The notes under the pieces: generated by a model
What the model saw: only the letters and a program-made list of their open reading frames with translations
Databases searched by the model: none
What the model was told of the DNA's origin: nothing
NCBI RefSeq assembly: GCF_003385495.1
Contig: NZ_QNUH01000004.1
Coordinates: 247,847-311,846, forward strand
Origin: Chryseobacterium elymi
Lineage (GTDB): Bacteria > Bacteroidota > Bacteroidia > Flavobacteriales > Weeksellaceae
Length of the DNA: 64,000 nucleotides
Reading direction: 5' to 3'
Position numbers and translations under genes: made by a program
Shown: piece after piece, positions 7,993-16,242 of the stretch
Position numbering within the stretch: position 1 is the stretch's first letter
Layout of the letters: the number at the start of each line of letters is the position of its first letter

Positions 7993-8796
7993 ATGGAAGA
8001 TAAATTTAATCTGACAGAGGAAGAAGATAATAAAGTATGGACAAATGCTTTTATCACAATTCGTCGTAAAGAACAGCAAAAAAGAAAACGAAGATATATA
8101 ATATGCGGGGGATTGGCTGCCGTAGTACTATTTAGCAGTAGTATTTTAGGTTTTAATATCCTTAATAAACCGGATGTATATTTTGCCAATTCAAATAAAT
8201 TAAAGGTATTATTGCCGGATAATTCTGAGGTCATTTTACAAAAAGGTGCTAAGCTCACCGTTGAGAAATCTTTTCCGGCAGATACTAGAGATGTGAAACT
8301 TGAAGGTGATGCGGTTTTTAAAGTATCTAAATCGAAAACGCATCCGTTTATTGTTCACGGAAATGAATATGATACTAAGGTACACGGAACAGTTTTTAAG
8401 GTTATACAGACTGGAAAAACCTTTATTGTTAATCTTTATGAGGGCAAAGTATCAGTATCCAGAACCGACAAACCCAATGAAACTTTCATACTTAAACCTG
8501 ACGAAACATTCTCAAACATGGGAATCACCCAGGTTGCAACAGTTGTACCATCGGGGAAAAGTGCCCAAACTAATTCCTTACCGACTATATCTTTTAATGA
8601 ATGTTCGCTTGGAAAGGTAGCTGAAATAATAGAGAAAACATATGATGTGAAATTGACTGTTACGGATCAAGAAAAAGATTTAATGATTACTATTTCCGCT
8701 ACCAACACTACCGCAGAAGCATTTATAAAAACCTTAGCTTACCAATTAAACTTAAATCTTAAGAAATATAATGATAAAACATTTCAATTGGAATAA
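7993..8796 (+). CDS. FecR-type anti-sigma factor, module A
   Basis: This 267-residue inner-membrane anti-sigma factor has a short cytoplasmic N-terminus, one membrane helix (about 35-56, YIICGGLAAVVLFSSS), a periplasmic FecR domain (about 60-165, with LLPDNSEVILQKGAKL and GTVFKVIQTG) and a C-terminal DUF4974-like secretin/STN-like domain (about 190-267). The N-terminal cytoplasmic part is short (about 33 residues) for binding sigma. In this family the periplasmic part senses occupation of the partner TonB receptor, here the SusC protein encoded next. It lies between the sigma gene and susC. Confidence 0.88.
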   Translation: MEDKFNLTEEEDNKVWTNAFITIRRKEQQKRKRRYIICGGLAAVVLFSSSILGFNILNKPDVYFANSNKLKVLLPDNSEVILQKGAKLTVEKSFPADTRDVKLEGDAVFKVSKSKTHPFIVHGNEYDTKVHGTVFKVIQTGKTFIVNLYEGKVSVSRTDKPNETFILKPDETFSNMGITQVATVVPSGKSAQTNSLPTISFNECSLGKVAEIIEKTYDVKLTVTDQEKDLMITISATNTTAEAFIKTLAYQLNLNLKKYNDKTFQLE

Positions 8797-8874
8797 GAAA
8801 CTTTGGGGTATTATTACTCCAGTTCTAACTGAAGATACATAATGTAAACTATGTACAAGTTGAATTAAGAAAAT

Positions 8875-8898
8875 GACCGACGGGGCCAACCGTCGGTC
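8875..8898. promoter_or_regulatory. GC-rich hairpin between fecR and susC, module A
   Basis: GACCGACGG (8875-8883), loop GGCCAA, CCGTCGGTC (8890-8898): a perfect 9-bp stem, far more GC-rich than its surroundings, in the 156-nt gap between the anti-sigma and SusC genes. There is no U-tract after it. Module B has an analogous hairpin in the same position (26267-26291), so the structure probably separates expression of regulators from the transporter. Confidence 0.6.
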
Positions 8899-8952
8899 CC
8901 GTATTCAATTAAAACCTACGACTAGATATTAATATAAATACTTTACAAAAAT

Positions 8953-11900
8953 ATGAAAATTTTGTACAAAGCCGCCGTGTTCTTTTTGATCGGTTGGCAG
9001 AGCGTTAGCGCTCAGCAAAATCTCCCTAAAATGAGAGTAAATTACGATGCTGAATCACTTCCGGCGGACGCTGCCATTGAACTCTTTTTGAAGAAAAATA
9101 AAATTCAACAATTTGCCTATTCAAAGGAATTATTAAAAAATTACAAAGTTCAACGGGTTAAATGCCAGAATGAACTTGTCTTGGACTGCCTTGCAAAGCT
9201 GTTCAAAGACCTTCCATTGGAAACATCTATTTACAATAATTCAATAGTTATCCGTGAAAAGAAAAGTAAGCCAGTATCCACTAACGAAGAGTTTTCTCCA
9301 ATGCTCATAGCAAAGCGGGATACAATAAAAAATACTGCAGAGGTCAACAAAATAGATGAAATTGTGGTTAATGCCGGATATTATACAGTAAGGGCAAAAG
9401 AACAAACTGGAAGCATTGCAAAAGTTACCGCAAAGGATATTGAAAATCAGCCAGTGACAAACGTGCTTTCCACGATCCAAGGTCGTATGTCAGGTGTAAA
9501 TATCACCCAAGGTACAGGCGTACCTGGAGGAGGTTTTGACATTCAGATACGAGGTAGAAACAGCCTCCGAAATCTGTCCAATAGTGACATGGATGGCAAC
9601 CAGCCACTCTATGTTATTGATGGTATTCCCGTCGCAAATGAGACCGCATCAAAATATTCGGGAGTGATATTGCCAGGAGCAAAAATAAGTCCGCTAAACA
9701 GTATAAACCCCAATGATATTGAAAGTATTGAAATTCTAAAAGATGCAGATGCCACGGCAATTTATGGATCACGAGGAGCAAATGGAGTAATTCTTATAAC
9801 GACAAAAAAAGGAAAATCAGGAAGATTAGGTTTAAATTTCAATACTTCTTATGGCTTAAGTTCAGTGTTATCAAACTTAAAAATGATGAATACCGAACAA
9901 TATTATGCGATGAGAACTCAAGCTTACTCAAATGTAGGAACCATAAACTATCCTTCCACTGCATACGATGTCAATGGAGCCTGGGATAGAAATAGGTACA
10001 CAGATTGGTCTAAAACTTTAATTGGAAACACGGCATCCTTCTCTTCAACTCAATTATCTTTAAATGGTGGTAATAATAACACGAAGTTTCTATTGAGCTT
10101 GGGACATAATGAGCAAACAACTGTATTTGGCAGGGATTTCAGGTATGTAAGTAATAATATAACGAATAATATCTCCCATAATTCTGCTGATAATAGGTTT
10201 CAACTCAATTTATCCAACATTGTATCTTTTCAAAAAAATAATGTAGTAAGAGCGGATGTCACGAGACTGTCCTTTACTTTATCCCCTAATGCGCCAGCCA
10301 TATATAATGTTGATGGAAGTATCAATTGGGAAAATAATACATTTTCGAACCCAGTTGCTGCATACAATAGCACCTATTCCAATCAGACGAAACAGTTTCT
10401 TACCAATCTCAATGTACAATATGAAGTTATTAAAAACTTCCGATTAAAACTAAATGGTGGTTTTAATTACAATACATTTGATGAAATTGCCCTGCAGCCC
10501 AACACGATGTATAATCCAGCTTTGGTTGTTGGATCGTCAAGCGCCTATTCTAGGAGTTCAAAAAATAACCAAAACACTTTCTCATTCATAGTTGAACCAC
10601 AAATAAACTACAGCTTTCAAATAGATAATCATAAAATTGACTTTCTTGTTGGTGGAACATTCCAGAAACAATCTATTAACCAAGGAGCGATGGAAGGTGT
10701 AGGATTTGAAAGCAATTCATTCATAAGTAACATAGGTGCTGCTCAAACAAAAACGATATTTGATCAAATTGACACCAAATATAAATATGCAGCAATTTTT
10801 GGAAGAATACATTATAAATACAAAGATCGCTATATTCTTAATATAACGGGAAGAAGAGACGGTAGTAGTCGATTTGGCCCAAATAATAAATTCGCAAATT
10901 TTGGAGCAATTGGTGGAGCATGGATCTTTTCAAAAGAACAGTTCGTTAACGATTCTCAATGGTTAAGCTTTGGTAAACTGAGGGCTAGTTTTGGAACTGC
11001 TGGTAGTGATAATATTGGGGATTATCAATATATCAATACCTACACTGTTTCTTCATTAATTTATAATTCAACCACAGGACTTTTACCATCCAGATTGTTT
11101 AATCCAGATTATAGCTGGGAAAAAACAACTAAACTTGAAACAGCCCTAGAGCTGGGATTTATAAAAAACAAAATCAATGTGACAGCATCATGGTATAGAA
11201 ATAGATCCTCTAACCAACTGGTAGGCTATCAATTGCCAGCAATCACAGGATTTCCGACTGTTCTAGCCAACCTTGATGCAGAAGTTGAGAATACAGGACT
11301 GGAATTTGACTTGACAATGCGCCCTTTTTCTGGTAAAGAGTTTAAGTGGGAATCATCTTTTAATCTGAGCATTCCTAAAAATAAACTGATCTCATTTCCC
11401 GGATTAGAGGGATCAACTTATTCAAATCAGTATGTAATAGGCCAGCCTATTTCTATAATTAAAGTTTACCAATTAGAGGGAATTAATCCGCAGACGGGAT
11501 TATATCAGTTCACAGATTTTAATAAAGATGGTAAGATATCCTCACCGGAGGATAATCAGGTAGTGGAGAAAATCGGTGTAAAGTTTTTCGGAGGATGGAA
11601 TAATACTATTAGCTATAAAAACTGGGATCTCTCTTTTCTGATTCAATTCGTTAATCAAAGAAATAAAAATTATAACAGTATAATGCCTATTCCTGGAGGG
11701 ATGACCAACCAACCTATTGAAGTCTTAGATGTATGGTCTCCCCAAAACCCAACTGGTTTTTATATGCCTTATAGACCAAGCTCCAGTCCCGCCCACACTC
11801 AGTTTCAGAACAGCACTGCCAGTATTTCAGATGCCTCATTTATCCGATTAAAAAATCTTCAAATAGGCTACCGCATTCCTTTGGAAAGTACAAGTATTAG

Positions 11901-12036
11901 CAATGCTAAAATCTATTTTCAGGGACAGAACTTGATAACATGGACAAAGTATTTCGGGGTTGATCCCGAGTTTTTATTCATGGGCTATCTTCCGCCCTTA
12001 AGAACATATTCATTGGGTTTTCAGTTCAACTTCTAA
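8953..12036 (+). CDS. SusC/RagA-type TonB-dependent outer-membrane receptor, module A
   Basis: This 1027-residue protein has a signal peptide (1-20, ending SVSAQ), then an STN domain (about 25-100) of the kind that signals to FecR-type anti-sigma factors. A plug domain follows from about 135 (DEIVVNAGYY, then NVLSTIQGRMSGVNI and GSRGANGVILITTKKG), then a long beta-barrel ending in the aromatic terminus FQFNF. The carboxypeptidase-regulatory-like (CNA-B-like) domain usually found between STN and plug is absent, unlike its module B counterpart. It would import an oligomeric ligand with the SusD lipoprotein encoded 11 nt downstream. The substrate is unknown; the adjacent S9 peptidase makes a peptide plausible. 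Confidence 0.92.
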   Translation: MKILYKAAVFFLIGWQSVSAQQNLPKMRVNYDAESLPADAAIELFLKKNKIQQFAYSKELLKNYKVQRVKCQNELVLDCLAKLFKDLPLETSIYNNSIVIREKKSKPVSTNEEFSPMLIAKRDTIKNTAEVNKIDEIVVNAGYYTVRAKEQTGSIAKVTAKDIENQPVTNVLSTIQGRMSGVNITQGTGVPGGGFDIQIRGRNSLRNLSNSDMDGNQPLYVIDGIPVANETASKYSGVILPGAKISPLNSINPNDIESIEILKDADATAIYGSRGANGVILITTKKGKSGRLGLNFNTSYGLSSVLSNLKMMNTEQYYAMRTQAYSNVGTINYPSTAYDVNGAWDRNRYTDWSKTLIGNTASFSSTQLSLNGGNNNTKFLLSLGHNEQTTVFGRDFRYVSNNITNNISHNSADNRFQLNLSNIVSFQKNNVVRADVTRLSFTLSPNAPAIYNVDGSINWENNTFSNPVAAYNSTYSNQTKQFLTNLNVQYEVIKNFRLKLNGGFNYNTFDEIALQPNTMYNPALVVGSSSAYSRSSKNNQNTFSFIVEPQINYSFQIDNHKIDFLVGGTFQKQSINQGAMEGVGFESNSFISNIGAAQTKTIFDQIDTKYKYAAIFGRIHYKYKDRYILNITGRRDGSSRFGPNNKFANFGAIGGAWIFSKEQFVNDSQWLSFGKLRASFGTAGSDNIGDYQYINTYTVSSLIYNSTTGLLPSRLFNPDYSWEKTTKLETALELGFIKNKINVTASWYRNRSSNQLVGYQLPAITGFPTVLANLDAEVENTGLEFDLTMRPFSGKEFKWESSFNLSIPKNKLISFPGLEGSTYSNQYVIGQPISIIKVYQLEGINPQTGLYQFTDFNKDGKISSPEDNQVVEKIGVKFFGGWNNTISYKNWDLSFLIQFVNQRNKNYNSIMPIPGGMTNQPIEVLDVWSPQNPTGFYMPYRPSSSPAHTQFQNSTASISDASFIRLKNLQIGYRIPLESTSISNAKIYFQGQNLITWTKYFGVDPEFLFMGYLPPLRTYSLGFQFNF

Positions 12037-12047
12037 AATTTTATATC

Positions 12048-13424
12048 ATGAAAAATTTAAAGCTAATTACTACAATTATTATATTTCTGCTTATTTGTAA
12101 GATTCCAATCTCTTGCGAAAAACTTATTGATGTAGATATACCAAATAATCAAATAGACCAAATCAAAGTATTTGAAGATGTACAAACAGCAAATGCAGCC
12201 TTATCAGGATTATATGCCAGTCTATATGATGATTCACCTTTATCCGGAGACCTGACAGGAAGTATCATGGGGGCCTACACCGATGATCTCGACTTTTACC
12301 CGCCCACAAATACAGATGGAACACTTGATCTTTATACAAATTTACTTATTGCTGGAAACCCAAAAATTTATTCTTATTGGGCAGCTGCATACCAAAAAGT
12401 TTATATGGCAAATGCGATAATTGAAGGCGTTGACAATTCAATGTCTTTAACTTCTGCCGATAAAACGAGAATTAAAGGAGAAGCATTACTGGTGCGTAGT
12501 TTATTGTTCTTTTATTTACAACAAACCTTTGGGGATATACCATTGCCGATTAGCACGGATTATCAGGTAAACCAAAGCTTAGGGAAAACTTCCTCCGGTG
12601 ATGTATTAAATAAACTGGTAACAGACCTTAACGACTGTAGAAATATGCTTACAGATGATTATCGGAATAATGAAAGAATATATCCGAATCGAAAAGTTGC
12701 TGATCTAATGCTTGCGAAAATATATCTTTTACAGAACCGTTGGAATGATGCCGAAGCTTCACTCAAAAGTATTGTACAGAATCCATTGTATCCATTTCAA
12801 AATGATATCACCAAGGTATTTATAAATTCAGGTAAACACATTATTTGGCAGTTAAAACCTAAAAATAATGGAGATGCAACCAAAGAGGCTAAATTATACT
12901 TTTTTGTTAATTCTGCTCCAAATACTTTTGCACTTACACCTAGCTTAATGAATACATTTTCTACTCTGGACAAAAGAAAATTAAATTGGATCTCCAGTGT
13001 AACGGTAGGTTCCAACACATGGTTTAGACCCTCAAAGTACAAGAATCAAACAAATAATCTGACAGAATATTCAATAATTTTCAGGCTAGAAGAAGCATAT
13101 TTGCTGTTAGCTGAATCATTGGCCAACCAAAATAAAATTGATGAAGCGCTACCTTACGTCAATGCTATACGACAAAGAGCTGGCTTAACAAATTTAGCAG
13201 GTCAATTCACGCAGTCGGAAATATTAGATGAAATTTTGCTCGAAAGCAGACGGGAGTTCTTCACAGAACACGGGCATCGTTTTTTTGATCTCAAAAGGAC
13301 AGGTCGTTTAAATGTTTTAATAGGGGTAAAGCCAAATTGGAAAAGCTACCATAATCTATGGCCATTACCTCAAAAGGAATTGACATTAAATCCAAATATG
13401 AATCCCCAAAATACCGGTTATTAA
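12048..13424 (+). CDS. SusD/RagB-type outer-membrane lipoprotein, module A
   Basis: This 458-residue lipoprotein has an N-terminal signal ending in a lipobox (CKIPISC, Cys at about 23). It has the SusD-like TPR scaffold: AYQKVYMANAIIEGV, then GEALLVRSLLFFYLQQTFGDIPL, which is the family's hallmark region. The C-terminal part has EILDEILLESRREFFTEHGHRFFDLKRTGR and ends with a WPLPQKEL segment. It forms the lid of the SusC barrel and captures ligand at the cell surface. It is separated by 11 nt from susC and by 1 nt from the peptidase gene, so the three are one transcript. Confidence 0.92.
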   Translation: MKNLKLITTIIIFLLICKIPISCEKLIDVDIPNNQIDQIKVFEDVQTANAALSGLYASLYDDSPLSGDLTGSIMGAYTDDLDFYPPTNTDGTLDLYTNLLIAGNPKIYSYWAAAYQKVYMANAIIEGVDNSMSLTSADKTRIKGEALLVRSLLFFYLQQTFGDIPLPISTDYQVNQSLGKTSSGDVLNKLVTDLNDCRNMLTDDYRNNERIYPNRKVADLMLAKIYLLQNRWNDAEASLKSIVQNPLYPFQNDITKVFINSGKHIIWQLKPKNNGDATKEAKLYFFVNSAPNTFALTPSLMNTFSTLDKRKLNWISSVTVGSNTWFRPSKYKNQTNNLTEYSIIFRLEEAYLLLAESLANQNKIDEALPYVNAIRQRAGLTNLAGQFTQSEILDEILLESRREFFTEHGHRFFDLKRTGRLNVLIGVKPNWKSYHNLWPLPQKELTLNPNMNPQNTGY

Positions 13425-13425
13425 A

Positions 13426-15915
13426 ATGTTGAAGAATTTAATATTATTAATAGCACTTCTTATTGCAAATGAATCATTTTCAGCAAAAGGAAAGAAGGAT
13501 ACTTTAGAGGCGTGGGCTGCAAAATTTTATGAATATGTAAATCTTAAGGTCACAAATGATGGCAACTGGGCTGTCTTGCGAAAAAGATATCAAACTAATC
13601 AAGACAGCGTTATTGTTATTGATACCCGGAATGGGAACATTGTTGACAATTCAATTGTACTTGGTGGGAGAATTGAGTTTTTAAAATCGGATGGGATTTT
13701 AGTCTCAGGAATCAATCGAGCTGAATTTCTAAATCTGAATACGAAACAAAGAAGTGTTTATAAAAATGTTCGGGTCACATATCCTATCCAGGAGTCTAAG
13801 CAATTTGCCACTCTGGATGCCAATAAAGTTTTACGTTTATACGATACGCAAGGTAAAGAGCTATTTCATATAAGTGACGTTTTGGATTTTCCTGTAACCG
13901 ACTCGAAAAAGCTTTATTATTACAAAAAAATCAATGAAATAAGTTCAATTTTTTCCACTTCGATAGGTATATCTGATCCACTCTATACAACAGCGAACGA
14001 GATCAAGAAGGTTGAGATTGACGGTTCTGGACAGAATCTATATGTTACGGAGGACTCCATCGGGATAAATAAACTATCATTTGTGAATTTGCACAATCGT
14101 AAGGTAATTCAGATTCCTTTCTTTGGAAAAAGTTCAAGTGATTATTTTTCAGTAACTGAAATTCAGAAAGGGAAGGCATTTTTTATCACCTTAAATTTAG
14201 TAAGCAAGGTCGATGAAAAATTGGTGGATATCTGGTATGGAGAAGATACTAATCTTGAAAAAAAGATTAATGGAAATATCAAAAAATTATTTTGGGTATT
14301 CTATCCCCAGAACCATCGATTTATAAGGTTACCAACTGACAAATTTTCAACTTTTGAATCTTTAAATAATACTCATGTTTTTTTAGCTTACCAAGAGCGA
14401 AAGAACTACAATTATATCATGTTAGATCCGCAGCTTGAAGATACTTTTCTTTTTGATATTAGCAGAAATAAATTCCTATCATTAGGCTCCTTAAAACCCC
14501 TTTCCCGTACCCGAATAACCGGGGAAACTATTTCCTCCCCAAATGGAAATCATATACTAACAAGTATTCATGATAAAAAATGGTCTGTTGTAAATATGGA
14601 TGATCTAAGTCATCAGCTTATTGATAAAGAAAATCTGAACAACCCTGTCTTTGCGGAAAACGGGAGAACAGCCTTTTTTGAAAGTGACAATGATTTATGG
14701 AAATATGATTTCTCTACGAATAAGTTGACACAGTTGAATATTGCACCTCAAAAATGTATTGAGATTATTAATACAATTCGTAAAAATTCTCCAAGTGGTC
14801 AACATAATAGTATAAATTTTATTCCCGCTAAAAATCCACTGATCTTAAGAATAAAAGATTTACAAAATAATAGGACATCCTATTTAACTTGGAAAGATGG
14901 TAAGCAGCAAATAGTCATTGAACCGACAGCGAATCAAATTGAAGAAATAGCTTACAGTCGGAACTTTGCCCACTTTTATGCTTTAGAGCAAAATTTTCAG
15001 TTTGCTCCAAGACTGTTGGCGAAAAAAATGGGAGAACCACAAAAAATTCTGTTAAACAGCTACGGTAGCAATGACCTAAAAATTGATATAGTAAATTACA
15101 CCATAAATGATGGTACCCATTTGAAGGCTGTTCTTTACTATCCTAAAAATTTTAAAACCGATAAAAAGTATCCCATGGTGGTGCATGTTTATCAGATACA
15201 AAGTACCAAAGCTAATAGGTTCCTGAAGCCAGGATACAATAATCCAGATGGGATCGATATTAGGACTTTAATTGAAAAAGGATATTTTGTTTTTCTGCCA
15301 GATACGATTATTAATAATGATGGCCCCGGTGCGTCTGGATTAGAATGTGTTCATAAAGCTTTAGACGCTATTCAAAACATCCAGCAGATTGATTTCAAGA
15401 AAATAGGTCTTGTCGGACATTCCTTTGGTGGATATCTGACAGATTTTATTGCAACTCACTCCGATCGCTTTGCTACTTATGTGTCTGGATCAGGAGACAG
15501 TGATCCGATCAATTCCTATTTTTCTTACAATTATCATTTTCCAGGGCCATACTATTGGGATTTTGAGATTTTTGGCAATTATAAAATAGGGACATTTAAA
15601 GACTTAAAGGGGAAATACTTCAAAAACAATCCAATCCATTTTGTTGATCAAGTAGATAAGCCCATGCTATTATGGACGGGGAAGAAAGACCGACGCGTTC
15701 CGTGGGAAAGAACGATGGAATTCTATATTGGATTGAAAAGGAACAGTAATTTCGTGATTGCACTATTTTATCCAGATGCAGGGCACGTATTTCGTAACAA
15801 TTCATTGGAAAAAAAAGATTTGCAGACTAGGGTTTTGCAGTGGTGGGACTATTTTTTAAAGGATAAAAAAGATATTGGCTGGATTAAGAAACAATTAATG
15901 AAGGATGCATTTTAG
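13426..15915 (+). CDS. S9 family peptidase (prolyl oligopeptidase-like), module A
   Basis: This 829-residue secreted peptidase has a signal peptide (about 1-19, ending FSA), a long N-terminal beta-propeller region (about 30-550) and a C-terminal alpha/beta-hydrolase domain. The catalytic triad is visible: Ser666 in GHSFGG, Asp755 in GKKDRRVP and His787 in DAGHVF. Prolyl-oligopeptidase-type enzymes cleave short peptides entering through the propeller. It follows susD by 1 nt, so it probably acts in the periplasm on the imported ligand or on the small peptide encoded opposite. It occupies the place held by a TlpA-like thioredoxin in module B. The final codons form one arm of the terminator hairpin. 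Confidence 0.9.
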   Translation: MLKNLILLIALLIANESFSAKGKKDTLEAWAAKFYEYVNLKVTNDGNWAVLRKRYQTNQDSVIVIDTRNGNIVDNSIVLGGRIEFLKSDGILVSGINRAEFLNLNTKQRSVYKNVRVTYPIQESKQFATLDANKVLRLYDTQGKELFHISDVLDFPVTDSKKLYYYKKINEISSIFSTSIGISDPLYTTANEIKKVEIDGSGQNLYVTEDSIGINKLSFVNLHNRKVIQIPFFGKSSSDYFSVTEIQKGKAFFITLNLVSKVDEKLVDIWYGEDTNLEKKINGNIKKLFWVFYPQNHRFIRLPTDKFSTFESLNNTHVFLAYQERKNYNYIMLDPQLEDTFLFDISRNKFLSLGSLKPLSRTRITGETISSPNGNHILTSIHDKKWSVVNMDDLSHQLIDKENLNNPVFAENGRTAFFESDNDLWKYDFSTNKLTQLNIAPQKCIEIINTIRKNSPSGQHNSINFIPAKNPLILRIKDLQNNRTSYLTWKDGKQQIVIEPTANQIEEIAYSRNFAHFYALEQNFQFAPRLLAKKMGEPQKILLNSYGSNDLKIDIVNYTINDGTHLKAVLYYPKNFKTDKKYPMVVHVYQIQSTKANRFLKPGYNNPDGIDIRTLIEKGYFVFLPDTIINNDGPGASGLECVHKALDAIQNIQQIDFKKIGLVGHSFGGYLTDFIATHSDRFATYVSGSGDSDPINSYFSYNYHFPGPYYWDFEIFGNYKIGTFKDLKGKYFKNNPIHFVDQVDKPMLLWTGKKDRRVPWERTMEFYIGLKRNSNFVIALFYPDAGHVFRNNSLEKKDLQTRVLQWWDYFLKDKKDIGWIKKQLMKDAF

Positions 15916-15925
15916 CATCCTTCAT
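15898..15925. terminator. Bidirectional terminator overlapping the peptidase stop codon
   Basis: ATGAAGGATGC (15898-15908), loop ATTTTA, GCATCCTTCAT (15915-15925), followed by TTTTG. It is a perfect 11-bp stem. The stem and loop include the last codons and the TAG stop (15913-15915) of the S9 peptidase. The convergent peptide gene ends 8 nt further on, so it can serve both. Confidence 0.8.
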
Positions 15926-15932
15926 CATTTTG

Positions 15933-16184
15933 TTAAGGCTTAAATAGTTCTTGCCCACACATTGTTTCTCCTTCTGCATAAAGTTGCGTTGCATCATCTT
16001 CTTCCCATAAACATGCGACCCCAGGAGTGGTATTACATGTTTGTGAGACATCAACACAAGGCTGTTCTCCTATGCCACCAATGCGATGACCTTGAGCCGG
16101 AGCAAAACTTTTTGCGATTTGACCAGCAAATGCTGCACCTGCGCCCATTACCAAAATGGTTACAGGAATTAATAATTTTTTCAT
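15933..16184 (-). CDS. DUF6520-like small secreted Cys-containing protein, module A
   Basis: This 83-residue protein starts with a clear signal peptide (MKKLLIPVTILVMGAGAAFA, cleavage near 20) and has a short mature part with four cysteines at 43, 50, 58 and 76, hence two possible disulfides. It matches in layout the two module B peptides (signal peptide, then a Cys pair 6-7 residues apart), though the mature sequences differ strongly. I assign it to the DUF6520-like group of Bacteroidota small secreted proteins from memory of that family. It lies 55 nt downstream of the MauE-like gene on the same strand and carries the conserved upstream block at 16221-16240. Role unknown; it may be a substrate of the linked redox proteins. 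Confidence 0.75.
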   Translation of the reverse strand: MKKLLIPVTILVMGAGAAFAGQIAKSFAPAQGHRIGGIGEQPCVDVSQTCNTTPGVACLWEEDDATQLYAEGETMCGQELFKP

Positions 16185-16210
16185 ATTTATGTGCTTATAA
16201 TTTTTGCCTA

Positions 16211-16242
16211 CTCTATTCCTTAGGTTTTCGGCTTCCCCTTTA
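16211..16242 (-). promoter_or_regulatory. Conserved leader block before small-peptide gene, copy 1
   Basis: On the minus strand the sequence reads AAGGGGAAGCCGAAAACCTA, then AGAGTAGGC, with the block starting at the stop codon of the MauE-like gene and ending 36 nt before the peptide ATG. The same block occurs before both module B peptide genes at nearly identical distance. It may be an ECF-sigma promoter element or an RNA element. Confidence 0.6.
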
